A stretch of DNA of 64,000 nt from Candidatus Acetothermia bacterium (GTDB lineage: Bacteria > Bipolaricaulota > Bipolaricaulia > RBG-16-55-9), in the NCBI GenBank assembly GCA_016201405.1, contig JACQCZ010000001.1, positions 72,432 to 136,431 on the forward strand, read 5' to 3'. Shown in pieces: positions 38,539-48,053 of this stretch. The first letter of the stretch is position 1; each line of letters begins with the position of its first letter. The translations under genes and the position numbers were made by a program. The notes beneath the pieces are model-generated. The model saw only the letters and a list, made by a program, of their open reading frames with translations. It had not been told where the DNA came from and searched no databases.

Positions 38539-39734
38539 ATCTTGGCAATCTCTCTCAGAATCTCTTTGGCCAACAGACGTTTCGTCATCTTGGGAAATGG
38601 CTTGCGCTTGCCGTTTTTGTAGATAAGAGTCACGATGTTCGTGTCCACCTCTGCGCCTGCCCCTTCTTGCGAGAGATCATTGGCCACAATCATATCTAGG
38701 TTCTTTCTCTTGAGTTTGCCTTGCGCTTTCTCCAACAGATCGCCAGTCTCGGCGGCAAAGCCAATCATGAGAGGCTTCTGCTTTCGTCCCTTGAGCTTTT
38801 TGGCCACTTCAGTCAGAATATCTGGGGTTCTCCTAAGGGCGAGATTTAGAATTTCATCGGCCAGCTTGCTCTCTTTGATCGAAGAAGTCTTGAGCGGCCG
38901 CCAATCGGCAACGGCTGCAGTCATGATCACAATATCAGCCAGGGGTGCCTGAGAGAGAACGGCATCCTTCATCTCTTCCGCACTTTCAACATCGATACAC
39001 TCAATGCCCACAGGTGCAGCGAGCTGAGTCGGCCCACTGATCAGAACGACCTTGGCTCCAAAGTCTCGCGCTGCCTCCGCTAGGGCATACCCCATCTTCC
39101 CTGAAGAGCGATTGGTGATCAGCCGCATAGGATCGATCCGCTCGCGAGTCGGGCCCGCAGTGACGAGAATCTTTCGACCTTGAAAGAGCGTACGTTCAAC
39201 CAAAATCTCTTCAATGGCTTGCAGAATGGCTTCTTCGGAAGGAAAGCGCCCAATTCCCTTGCGGCCACTCGCCAGATTTCCAGATTCTGGTTCCAAAAAC
39301 CGATAGCCCAAGGCTTCGAGCTTGCGCTTATTCTCTTCAAAGATTGGGTTTTCATACATTTGGGATTCCATCGCAGGCACAAAGAGGACCGGAGCTTTTG
39401 TGACCGGAATGGTGGCAGTCAAATAATCATCGGCAAGCCCATACGCCACCTTCCCGATGATGTCATACGTTGCCGGCATCACCACAATGAGATCCGCCTC
39501 GTGAGCCAATTCAACATGCGCCAAGGGCTCATCGCGAAAGAGATGGCTCAAGACCCGCTGGTGTGAAAGGGCTTCAAATGTAAGAGGTGTCACAAATTGA
39601 CAAGCCGCGTGGGTCATGATGACCCGAATGTTGGCTTGGGCTTGATAGAGCTTGCTAACCACTCCCGCAGCTTTGTACGCAGCGATGCCGCCGCAGATGC
39701 CTGCAACGATTCGCCGATTCGCAAGAGCGGCCAT
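38535..39734 (-). CDS. coaBC: Phosphopantothenoylcysteine decarboxylase/synthetase
   Basis: [59 protein letters not shown]. Confidence 0.95.
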   Translation of the reverse strand: MAALANRRIVAGICGGIAAYKAAGVVSKLYQAQANIRVIMTHAACQFVTPLTFEALSHQRVLSHLFRDEPLAHVELAHEADLIVVMPATYDIIGKVAYGLADDYLTATIPVTKAPVLFVPAMESQMYENPIFEENKRKLEALGYRFLEPESGNLASGRKGIGRFPSEEAILQAIEEILVERTLFQGRKILVTAGPTRERIDPMRLITNRSSGKMGYALAEAARDFGAKVVLISGPTQLAAPVGIECIDVESAEEMKDAVLSQAPLADIVIMTAAVADWRPLKTSSIKESKLADEILNLALRRTPDILTEVAKKLKGRKQKPLMIGFAAETGDLLEKAQGKLKRKNLDMIVANDLSQEGAGAEVDTNIVTLIYKNGKRKPFPKMTKRLLAKEILREIAKI

Positions 39735-39755
39735 CCTATGAATTATGGAGAAGCC

Positions 39756-40805
39756 CTACTTCGACTTCTTGATGAAGGGGATGCTGATGTCGATTCCGAA
39801 GGTCGGCTTCTGGAATCCAGCTGGTGTCAAGAGCGTAGAGATCGTCAGAAGATCGGCCAAGCTCGCCCGCAATTGCAGCTCTTCACTATTACCGGCAAAT
39901 GTGGCCTGACCCAGCAGGTTGACGTTGCCAAGCTGTGCCGTCAAGGAGAGAACCTGCTTCTCCAATCCATGTCCCTTGCTGAACACAGTCGTGCTCGAGA
40001 TCGAGTTGGAGCCAAAATCCCACTGCAGGTTCAGCTTCCCGCTTTGATCCTGGGTGTCGACGGAGGCCTCACTTTGTAACGGACCATTTCTGATCTTCAC
40101 CGTCACCTGATCAACATCCAAGAGATCCAGAAGGCTAGAGCCAGAGTGGGGCAATGTCGTCCCCTTTAGGATGGTGCCAATATCAATTCCCGCAAATCCG
40201 TTGCCGTTCTTTAGGTTGAAAGTGAGAGTGATCTCACCCTGATCTGTCGGAAGCGGGAAATCCGATGAGAGAAAGTTCTGGATCAAATAGGGCATCAGGC
40301 CTCTGATAAAATCGGCCTTGGCCACCACAGAAGCATAATCGCCAAGCTGAAGAACCATCTGCTGCTCCTGAAGGCTCTGCTCAGAGCTCTGTCCAGAGTT
40401 CTCAATCAATCCAATCAGCGACTTGATCACATTGACATGATTTGCCAAAAGCTGAATGCCCCCATTGATCTGCAGGGCAAATCCTTGACTTTGCGCATTC
40501 ATTCCAGCCGTATCTCTCCACGGAGCATAGGTCAAGAGATCTGAAATGGTGTGTCCTAAGAGCGGGTATGGCTCATTCATATTCTCGACTTGGGCAAGAC
40601 CACTCTGTCGGGTCGCGCATTGGGATGATAGCGATCGAGCAAAATTGGCCACACTCTTGAGCGCATCGAGCGCAGAAGACGCTGTGGATTCGCAGCTTGC
40701 AGAGTGGGTTTCGCCTGCTTGAACCGGTAGAACGAGGAAAGTTAACGCCAAACTTACCGCAACTACACTTATATACATCCAGCGTCTGTGCATTGCCTCA
40801 TTCAT
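39756..40805 (-). CDS. Secreted hypothetical protein with diverged C-terminal beta repeats
   Basis: Signal peptide; SD ggagg; C-terminus GLEKQVLSLTAQLGNVNLLGQATF...GFQKPTFGIDISIPF resembles the 2467-3465 protein. Confidence 0.7.
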   Translation of the reverse strand: MNEAMHRRWMYISVVAVSLALTFLVLPVQAGETHSASCESTASSALDALKSVANFARSLSSQCATRQSGLAQVENMNEPYPLLGHTISDLLTYAPWRDTAGMNAQSQGFALQINGGIQLLANHVNVIKSLIGLIENSGQSSEQSLQEQQMVLQLGDYASVVAKADFIRGLMPYLIQNFLSSDFPLPTDQGEITLTFNLKNGNGFAGIDIGTILKGTTLPHSGSSLLDLLDVDQVTVKIRNGPLQSEASVDTQDQSGKLNLQWDFGSNSISSTTVFSKGHGLEKQVLSLTAQLGNVNLLGQATFAGNSEELQLRASLADLLTISTLLTPAGFQKPTFGIDISIPFIKKSK

Positions 40806-40879
40806 AATAGTCCTCCAGACTCCATTTCACTCTATCACTACCTGCCCAATCCGTCAAGGCAATTGATTACATTCTTCTA

Positions 40880-40908
40880 TTGACAAGAGCTTCCGCACGC
40901 TCTACACT
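40880..40908 (+). promoter_or_regulatory. Candidate sigma70-type promoter of the two-component operon
   Basis: TTGACA-17-TACACT. Confidence 0.6.
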
Positions 40909-40946
40909 CACAAGAGTATATTGTACGATATGAATCGAAGGTTCAG

Positions 40947-42371
40947 ATGATTCGCCTACCTAAGTGGAGCCTGCGGTACAAATTCATCGTGCCTCTAGCT
41001 CTCTTCACAATCGTGCTTGCGCTTGCCATCTCCTACATCTCCGTCGAGAGGTTCTACATAGAGCTTGAGAATCAGCTTGCAGACAGAGGTAAAGACCTGG
41101 GAAAACAGCTTGTTGATCGATTCTGGAGAAATGTCGGGGTATTACTTCCACCTGATACTAAACTCCACTATTATCAGGTCGTCCAAGAGGGAACACAGAT
41201 ATACTCCTCAGTCGTCAATAATGCCCCACCGTGGACCGAAGAGACCCTGAGCCCTCCTGTCGACGATTCGCGGCAGCTAGTCCAGTTGAATGGCAAGCCG
41301 TATTTGGAGCTGATTCTTGCGACGGACCCGGGTCTAGTCAAAGATCCAACTACAGCAAACTATGTGAGACTCTATCTCTCGATGGCCGATGTGTACACGG
41401 CTGTGCAGCGCGCCTTCTTGACCATCTCGATCTTTACGATCATCTTTATTCTGGCTGGAATTGGGATCGCCATCTGGCTCTACCGGAGCATCCTGGGACC
41501 CATCGAAGTGCTGACAAAATCAGTCAAACGATTTAAAATAGATCTGAAGGTACGGGCTGTCGTCAAGACTGGGGATGAGCTTCAGACATTAGCAGAAGAA
41601 TTCAACGGCATGGCCAACACCATTCAGGAGCGCGATGAGAGACTGGAGCGAATCAATGTCGATCTCACCAAAGCCAACCAGGTGAAGAGCGAGTTTTTGG
41701 CTGTGATGGGCCACGAGCTCAAAACACCTCTTCATGCCATCCGCGGCTATTCGCAACTGATGCTGGAAGGGATCGAAGGGCCGGTCACACCCACCCAAAA
41801 AGAAGATTTAGAGAATATCGTGCAATCGAGCGATCACTTGCGCTCGCTGATCGATAATATTTTGCAATTCAGCAAGCTCGAATCGGGCCAGGAGATGATC
41901 CATCCGGAGAGCGTTGAGGTCTCGAAGATCGTTGAGGAGGCGATGAAACACGTCAGCGTGCTGGCTCGCGAAAAAGGGATCGCCGTTCATGCTTCTGCAA
42001 ACGGGATTCGCGTCTATGCAGATGAGACGAAGCTGAAGCAAGTGCTCATCAATCTGCTCAGCAACGCCCTCAAATATACCAAAACGGGTGAGGTAGAAGT
42101 GAGTACCAAAAAGAGACGCGATGAGGTACTATTTGCAATCAAAGATACTGGGATTGGCATTCCGGAAGAGATGTATGAAAAGATCTTTGAGCCTTTTACA
42201 CAGCTTGATTCCTCAAACACCCGGGAGTGGGGAGGGATCGGCCTTGGACTTTCAATTGTAAAGAAGTATGTAGAGATGCACGGTGGAAAAATCTGGCTGG
42301 AGAGCCAGGTGGGCAAGGGGACGACCTTCTATTTCACAATACCACTTGAGGCCATTACAAATAGGTGGTGA
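40947..42371 (+). CDS. Membrane sensor histidine kinase (HAMP-HisKA-HATPase)
   Basis: Two TMs; VMGHELKTPLHAIRGYSQLM; LINLLSNALKYT; GGIGLGLSIVKKYVEMHGG. Confidence 0.95.
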   Translation: MIRLPKWSLRYKFIVPLALFTIVLALAISYISVERFYIELENQLADRGKDLGKQLVDRFWRNVGVLLPPDTKLHYYQVVQEGTQIYSSVVNNAPPWTEETLSPPVDDSRQLVQLNGKPYLELILATDPGLVKDPTTANYVRLYLSMADVYTAVQRAFLTISIFTIIFILAGIGIAIWLYRSILGPIEVLTKSVKRFKIDLKVRAVVKTGDELQTLAEEFNGMANTIQERDERLERINVDLTKANQVKSEFLAVMGHELKTPLHAIRGYSQLMLEGIEGPVTPTQKEDLENIVQSSDHLRSLIDNILQFSKLESGQEMIHPESVEVSKIVEEAMKHVSVLAREKGIAVHASANGIRVYADETKLKQVLINLLSNALKYTKTGEVEVSTKKRRDEVLFAIKDTGIGIPEEMYEKIFEPFTQLDSSNTREWGGIGLGLSIVKKYVEMHGGKIWLESQVGKGTTFYFTIPLEAITNRW

Positions 42372-43054
42372 TACCGCTGAAGATTCTGATCGCAGAAGAT
42401 GATCCGACATCCAGGACTCTGCTCACCAAGTATCTGGAGGCCCATGGGCACCAGGTCATTGCGACTCCCGATGGGAAAGAGGCGTTGGAGCAGTACTCAA
42501 AGAATCAGCCCGACCTTGTTCTATTAGATGTGATGATGCCAAAACTGGATGGCTGGGGTGTGCTCAAAGAGATTCGCAGCCGCGGAGCAGAGACTCCAGT
42601 AATCATGGTGACTGTAAAGGACACGACCGAGGACAAAGTGCGCGGCCTCTCGTCTGGCGTGGATGACTACATAACAAAACCGTTTGATCTGCGGGAGGTC
42701 GAAGCGCGAATTGAAGCCGTCATGCGGCGGTATCAAGGGCCAAAAAAGACAGGATCGCTCATTGAAATTGGTTGTCTGGAGATTGATGATGAGAAGAAGG
42801 AAGTCCGCATTGAGGGAAAGATGGTGGATCTCTCCCCTAAAGAGTACGATCTGCTCAAATATCTGGCTTCCAAGCCTGGGAAGGTCTTTTCGCAAGATGA
42901 GATTCTAAAAGAAGTCTGGTCAGACAGCACGTATGCGGGAGCTGAAGACGTCAAAAAATATGTCTATTTGCTGCGCAATAAACTGGAGAAGGATCACAAC
43001 AAAGCAGATTTGATCGCCACTGTGCGCGGCTTTGGCTACAAGCTGAATATTTAA
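42365..43054 (+). CDS. OmpR-family response regulator
   Basis: ILIAEDDPTSRTLL, PDLVLLDVMMPKLDGW, wHTH LSPKEYDLLKYLASKPGKVFSQDEILKEVW; GTG start. Confidence 0.95.
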   Translation: MVIPLKILIAEDDPTSRTLLTKYLEAHGHQVIATPDGKEALEQYSKNQPDLVLLDVMMPKLDGWGVLKEIRSRGAETPVIMVTVKDTTEDKVRGLSSGVDDYITKPFDLREVEARIEAVMRRYQGPKKTGSLIEIGCLEIDDEKKEVRIEGKMVDLSPKEYDLLKYLASKPGKVFSQDEILKEVWSDSTYAGAEDVKKYVYLLRNKLEKDHNKADLIATVRGFGYKLNI

Positions 43055-44082
43055 GAATTCTCTGGAATCAACAATAATTTCCCAAAGAGATCGCGATTCT
43101 CCATCAACTCTTGGGCTTTTGCTGCCTCTTTAAGAGGAAAGACTCTGTCAATCACGGGGGTCAATTTTCGCTGCCAGACGAGCTTCATCACATCAGAGAA
43201 TTCTTTTCGCGTCCCCATGGTAGTGCCGATAATCTGCAGCTGCTTCCAGAAGAGCACGCGAATATCGGTCGGAGGAGTTGGCCCTGATGTTGCACCAAAG
43301 GTCACGAGTTTTCCATTCTTAGCAAGGCTTCTCATGCTCTTTTGCCAGGTCGCCTCTCCAATGCTGTCGATCACAATATCTACGCCACGTTTCTGTGTGA
43401 TCTGCCAGATCTCTTTGCTGAAGTCTTGTTTCGCATAATTGATCAGCGCATCTGCGCCCAGCTCTCTCAGCTTCTCCAGTTTCTCATCCGTGCTGGCCGT
43501 GGCGAAGACCCGCGCACCTGCCAGTTTGGCAATCTGCACACAAGCACTTCCCACGCCACCCGATGCCCCCAGAATCAGAACGTCCTGCCCAGGCCTAATC
43601 GCAGCACGAGTGATCAGAGCTCGCCATGCCGTCAGAAATACAAGGGGAATAGCCGCTGCCTCTTCAAATGAAAATTCTTTAGGGATGGACATCAGATTGC
43701 GGGCCGGAGCCTTGGCAAATTCTGCATAGCCCCCATGGACATGCTCACCAATAATGTGAAAGGTCGTGCAGAGAGAATCTTCACCTGCCTGACAGTATTC
43801 GCAAAGGCCACAGCTCACGCCAGGATTGATGACCACCCGGTCACTGCGGACGGCGCTTTGGACATCTTCTCCGACCTTTTCGATGACGCCCGCGACGTCG
43901 CTGCCGGGAATGTGGGGAAGCGTAAGTCCCGGAATGCCGCGCCGCGCCCAGATGTCCAGATAATTGAGTGCGCAGGCCTTTACGCGAATCAAGACTTCGT
44001 CGCGCTTGATCTCAGGGACTGGTGCCTCTTCATAGCGAAGCTTTTCCAGACCGCCATGCTCGTGAATTCGTATTGCTTTCAT
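43051..44082 (-). CDS. Zinc-type alcohol dehydrogenase / quinone oxidoreductase family
   Basis: GSDVAGVIEKVGEDV, CGLCEYCQAGEDSLC, VLILGASGGVGSACVQIAKLAGA. Confidence 0.92.
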   Translation of the reverse strand: MKAIRIHEHGGLEKLRYEEAPVPEIKRDEVLIRVKACALNYLDIWARRGIPGLTLPHIPGSDVAGVIEKVGEDVQSAVRSDRVVINPGVSCGLCEYCQAGEDSLCTTFHIIGEHVHGGYAEFAKAPARNLMSIPKEFSFEEAAAIPLVFLTAWRALITRAAIRPGQDVLILGASGGVGSACVQIAKLAGARVFATASTDEKLEKLRELGADALINYAKQDFSKEIWQITQKRGVDIVIDSIGEATWQKSMRSLAKNGKLVTFGATSGPTPPTDIRVLFWKQLQIIGTTMGTRKEFSDVMKLVWQRKLTPVIDRVFPLKEAAKAQELMENRDLFGKLLLIPENS

Positions 44083-44097
44083 AAGAAGTTTGAAGAA

Positions 44098-44697
44098 TTA
44101 AATTGAGACTCGCCCTTGGAGAGCGCGGTTTAACGTCAACTCATCTGCAAATTCGAGATCGCGGCCAATGGGAACGCCCTGGGCGATGCGAGTCGTCGAG
44201 ATGCCATAGGTCTTGATTCGGCGCGCCAGATACATCGAAGTGGCCTCCCCTTCTACTTTGGGGTCCAGCGCAAGGATGACCTCTTGCACAGCGCCCCCCT
44301 CGATTCTTCGCATCAGTCCATCAATGTGCAAATCTTCTGGGTGAACATCATTGACCGGTGAGATCAGACCCCCAAGGACATGATAGAGACCGTGATAGCC
44401 ATTGCAGCGCTCAATCTTCCAGAGCTCAGGTGGGTGGCTGATCACACAGATCATCGAGCGATCCCGGTGCCCATCTTTGCAAATGGTGCAAAGCTCTTCT
44501 TCGGAAAAGTTAAAGCATTCGCGGCAGAGGCGAATCTTTGTCTTGAGGTCCAGAACCGCTTGGCTGAGCAGCATGGCATTCTCTTCCGGTTGATTGAGAA
44601 GATAAAAGGCGAGTCTCTCAGCCGTCCTCTGGCCTATGCTGGGCAGCTTTTTTAATTCCTTGATCAGCTTCTCGAGCGGCTCAGGATATTGCGACAT
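44098..44697 (-). CDS. recR: Recombination protein RecR
   Basis: LPSIGQRTAERLAFYLL; C-x2-C...CTIC zinc finger; VLGGLISPVNDVHPEDLHI. Confidence 0.96.
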   Translation of the reverse strand: MSQYPEPLEKLIKELKKLPSIGQRTAERLAFYLLNQPEENAMLLSQAVLDLKTKIRLCRECFNFSEEELCTICKDGHRDRSMICVISHPPELWKIERCNGYHGLYHVLGGLISPVNDVHPEDLHIDGLMRRIEGGAVQEVILALDPKVEGEATSMYLARRIKTYGISTTRIAQGVPIGRDLEFADELTLNRALQGRVSI

Positions 44698-44701
44698 GCG
44701 A

Positions 44702-45031
44702 TCAGATCAGACCAGGAATATTGGGGAGGCCGAGACTCCCCATGAGGTCGCCCATCACTTTTTGCGACTCTTCTTTGGCTTTGACCTGTGCCTCTTTTAC
44801 GGCGGCTACAATCAGGTCCTGGAGCATCTCAACATCGTTGGGGTCAACCACTTCTTTTTGGATGATGATCTCAAGAATCTCTTCGCGCCCATTGGCAACG
44901 ACCTTCACCATGCCGCCTCCCGAGCTCGCTTCAATTCGAAGCTTTCCTAGCTCCTCTTGCTGTTTTTGCACCATCTCTTGGGCCTTCTTGACCTGCCGAA
45001 TCATGTCGCCCATCTTGCCGGGGAATTGCAT
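44702..45031 (-). CDS. YbaB/EbfC nucleoid-associated protein
   Basis: MIRQVKKAQEMVQKQQEELGKLRIEASSGGGMVKVVANGREEILEI; conserved dnaX-ybaB-recR order. Confidence 0.93.
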   Translation of the reverse strand: MQFPGKMGDMIRQVKKAQEMVQKQQEELGKLRIEASSGGGMVKVVANGREEILEIIIQKEVVDPNDVEMLQDLIVAAVKEAQVKAKEESQKVMGDLMGSLGLPNIPGLI

Positions 45032-45087
45032 GCGTGCCTCCTCTGCTCGTATGGCTGCATTATAGGCGACTCGTCAGAAGGCTTCAA

Positions 45088-46698
45088 TTACGACAGAATC
45101 TCGCCCTCAAATATCTGTCTGACCAGCTCGGACTTTTCTTTGAGGTCAGGTTTTTTGGGGCTCGTTTCTGGACTGGGTTGGACTTTCGGCTCTTGTGCAA
45201 AGCGAATCTTGAGCTCTGCATCGCCATAGATCTCTTTTGCCTTTGCCCGCAAGAATTGCATACTCTCGGGCTGCTCGAGGCGTTGTTTGTGCAAGTCATA
45301 TCCAGATGGAAATTCCACAAATAGATTCTTCGCATCGGCTCTGCCCACCGCTTCGACCAGGATGGCATGGACGCGGACATTCTCCTGCCGCACGCGCTCC
45401 AGCAGGACATCCCAGCGCGGATCATCCGACTTAGATGGAGTGGGTGGCATGGCAACGGGTGGCTCTTTCGGCTGTTGCTGAATATTTTTCCCCGCTTTGG
45501 GTTTTGAAGCAGCCTCTTGATGCACTGGCTTTGCCTTCTCTTCCACAACCGTCACATTTCTATCTGGAACAGATGTCTTGGACGCAGGAGCAGCGGGTTG
45601 AGTTTGCACAGAGGGCTCTATTACAGCCTCTTGTGCTGGCACGTTCTGCGTCAACTGCAAAACTTTCACTTCGAATAAGATGCGCCGGTCAAAGGCATAG
45701 CGTATCTCTCGCTTGAGCTCCAGTAGCTGGTCCGTGAGCCAGACCCACTGGTGCGTCGCAGCTGAAGTCTTTGGTTGGGACGATTCGATCTCTGCGATCA
45801 GACGACTGCGGCTGTAATGAATTAGCTCACGCAAGAACAATTCCAAATCTCGCCCGCGCTCCGCCAGCTCACGGATCACTTCCAGTGCGCGCCAGTGATT
45901 TCCCGTCAAAATGGCCAGCAAAAAACTGTCCAGCAGCATCTCCGAAGGCAGACCCAAAATCTCAAAGAGGTCCTGAGCCACAATCTCTTTGCGTCCTTTG
46001 TATGAAATGATCTGTTCCAAAAGAACGAGCGCATCGCGCATCGCGCCGTGGGCATGCCGGGCGATTGTCTCAAGTGCCGCTGGTTCTATCGTTACGCCCT
46101 CTTCTTTGGCGATAAATGCCAGATGTTTTTGAATCTCCTCTTGCGCGAACTGACGAAACTCAAAGGCCTGACAGCGAGAGAGCACTGTGGCCGGGACCTT
46201 ATGGGACTCTGTGGTCGCAAAGATAAAGATTACGCGCGCTGGAGGCTCTTCCAATGTCTTTAGCAGGGCATTGAAGGCCTCATTGGTGAGCATGTGAACT
46301 TCGTCAATGATGTAGATTTTGTAGGGGCATTCGGCAGGCGCAAAATTGACCTCCTCCCGCAATTGTCGAATTTGGTCTATTCCACGATTGGAAGCGCCGT
46401 CAATCTCGATGACATCAAGCGCACTGCCCCTGGTGATTCGCTGGCAATTGGAGCAGGTGTTGCAGGGCTCGCCATCCTTCTGGTTCGGACAATTTATGGC
46501 TTTGGCAAAGATGCGGGCGACGCTCGTCTTGCCTGTCCCTCGCGGGCCTGCAAAGAGGTAGGCATGGGCGATCTCTCTTTTTTGGATCGCGTTCTGCAGG
46601 GTTATGATCGTGTATTTTTGTCCGACTACATCAGAAAAGGCTTGTGATCGCCATTTGCGGTAGAGCGATTGATAAGTAGGTTGTCGTCCCTCAGCCAA
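45088..46698 (-). CDS. dnaX: DNA polymerase III subunit gamma/tau
   Basis: LYRKWRSQAFSDVVGQ, AYLFAGPRGTGKTSVARIFAKAINC, DEVHMLTNEAFNALLKTLEEPP. TTG 46698 preferred; the supplied start extends through a tRNA. Confidence 0.93.
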   Translation of the reverse strand: MAEGRQPTYQSLYRKWRSQAFSDVVGQKYTIITLQNAIQKREIAHAYLFAGPRGTGKTSVARIFAKAINCPNQKDGEPCNTCSNCQRITRGSALDVIEIDGASNRGIDQIRQLREEVNFAPAECPYKIYIIDEVHMLTNEAFNALLKTLEEPPARVIFIFATTESHKVPATVLSRCQAFEFRQFAQEEIQKHLAFIAKEEGVTIEPAALETIARHAHGAMRDALVLLEQIISYKGRKEIVAQDLFEILGLPSEMLLDSFLLAILTGNHWRALEVIRELAERGRDLELFLRELIHYSRSRLIAEIESSQPKTSAATHQWVWLTDQLLELKREIRYAFDRRILFEVKVLQLTQNVPAQEAVIEPSVQTQPAAPASKTSVPDRNVTVVEEKAKPVHQEAASKPKAGKNIQQQPKEPPVAMPPTPSKSDDPRWDVLLERVRQENVRVHAILVEAVGRADAKNLFVEFPSGYDLHKQRLEQPESMQFLRAKAKEIYGDAELKIRFAQEPKVQPSPETSPKKPDLKEKSELVRQIFEGEILS

Positions 46699-46709
46699 TT
46701 GGATCCCTC

Positions 46710-46787
46710 TGGTCGGAGAGGCCGGATTTGAACCGGCGACCTCTTGGTCCCAAACCAAGCGCGCTAGCCAGGCTGCGCTACTCTCCG
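46710..46787 (-). tRNA. tRNA-Pro (TGG)
   Basis: Anticodon loop ttTGGga; acceptor cggagag/ctctccg; encoded CCA. Confidence 0.95.
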
Positions 46788-46835
46788 GGAAATTCCAAAG
46801 AATTATAGATTTTGCGATCTCAGGGCGCAAACTTG

Positions 46836-47204
46836 TCAGTCATTTTCGAATGATTCGTGGATTCGCAATCTGCCGGGCTCAACAATCCAGAGTTGCCCGG
46901 CGGGCTGGTTCTTATCAAGAGCTTCGACTAGCGTGTGAATCAACCGCTCCATCGTCGAGAAAAGATTGTCGTGCCCTCGCAGCACAACCAAACCAGATGA
47001 ACCAGCCGGTGTGAATCTTAGGACGTTTGAGAAATCTTTGTCCAGTGTGACTAGAATTCGTCGCTCATTACGACAATGCCTATATAACGCCTCATCATGA
47101 ATCCCATGTAAATTCTGCTCTCGGACACTGCTTACGTCGTGTCCTCTTTGTTGGATCTGTAACCCAAGTCTTGCGTCAATGTTTTCGTCAAGCTTGAACT
47201 TCAT
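46836..47204 (-). CDS. DUF5615 PIN-like putative toxin
   Basis: MKFKLDENIDARLGLQIQQRGHDVSSV...ILVTLDKDFSN. Confidence 0.85.
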   Translation of the reverse strand: MKFKLDENIDARLGLQIQQRGHDVSSVREQNLHGIHDEALYRHCRNERRILVTLDKDFSNVLRFTPAGSSGLVVLRGHDNLFSTMERLIHTLVEALDKNQPAGQLWIVEPGRLRIHESFEND

Positions 47205-47434
47205 GGGATGGGGATATCAACGTACCGTTCTCTGGCCATCTCTGCGGCAAAAGCTAAGGCTGCTTGAACGTCTTCATGCGTTAAATCAGGATAGGCCTCA
47301 AAAATCTCCTCTTCCGGTACGTCAGCCGCCAGATTATCAACGATCAAAGAGACCCAGATTCTCGTCCCTTTAATACAGGGTTTGCCAAAACAGATGTTTG
47401 GATCAATCGAAATACGCTCTCTCCAATTTCTCAT
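47201..47434 (-). CDS. DUF433 putative antitoxin
   Basis: RISIDPNICFGKPCIKGTRIWVSLIVDNLAADVPEEEIFEAYPDLT; 4-nt overlap with the DUF5615 gene. Confidence 0.88.
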   Translation of the reverse strand: MRNWRERISIDPNICFGKPCIKGTRIWVSLIVDNLAADVPEEEIFEAYPDLTHEDVQAALAFAAEMARERYVDIPIP

Positions 47435-47476
47435 AATTTTATTATATACTTCCAGCCATCAATCACGCATTTAGCC

Positions 47477-47983
47477 ATGAATTCACTGCTCTTGATTACA
47501 GCTTTGAAACAAGACTTAGAGACTGCCTATCGCGGCAGCCATTGGCATTCATTTCAGTCTGCGCTTAGAGGACTCTCTCCAGACGAAGCTCGTTGGAAGC
47601 CGCCTCATTATCAAGGCTTCCCCTGGATGGATGGCTCAATTCAGAAGATCATTTTCCATGTCGGAGGCGACAATCTCTATCAGCTTGATCATGCCCTGGG
47701 AGAGCGAAAGCTCAGCTGGGATGAGCTTCAAGTCAACTATAAGCCAGCGATGAGCGACCTCAAGAGCGCGCTTCAATTAGCTGATCGTGGATATCAAGCT
47801 CTTCAAGATGCATTGGGCTCTCTGACAGATGAGTCATTGGCTAAAAAATATCCAACACCCGAAGGCAAGGGAAAGCGATCGCTTGAGGGCTTGTTCAAAA
47901 TGATGATCGAGCATTATTTCTATCATGCCGGGCAGATAGTCTATATCCGCTCGCTGTGGAAAGGGCTCAGAAAGAGCGAATAG
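47477..47983 (+). CDS. DinB-superfamily (YfiT-like) protein
   Basis: Histidine pattern IIFHVGGDNLYQLDHALG ... IEHYFYHAGQIVYIR. Confidence 0.7.
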   Translation: MNSLLLITALKQDLETAYRGSHWHSFQSALRGLSPDEARWKPPHYQGFPWMDGSIQKIIFHVGGDNLYQLDHALGERKLSWDELQVNYKPAMSDLKSALQLADRGYQALQDALGSLTDESLAKKYPTPEGKGKRSLEGLFKMMIEHYFYHAGQIVYIRSLWKGLRKSE

Positions 47984-48053
47984 TCAGTCAAGTTTTATGC
48001 TCTCCCAATACTCATTCTGTACAATAAAAGTAAGAGCCTGAAAGGAGCCGCAC

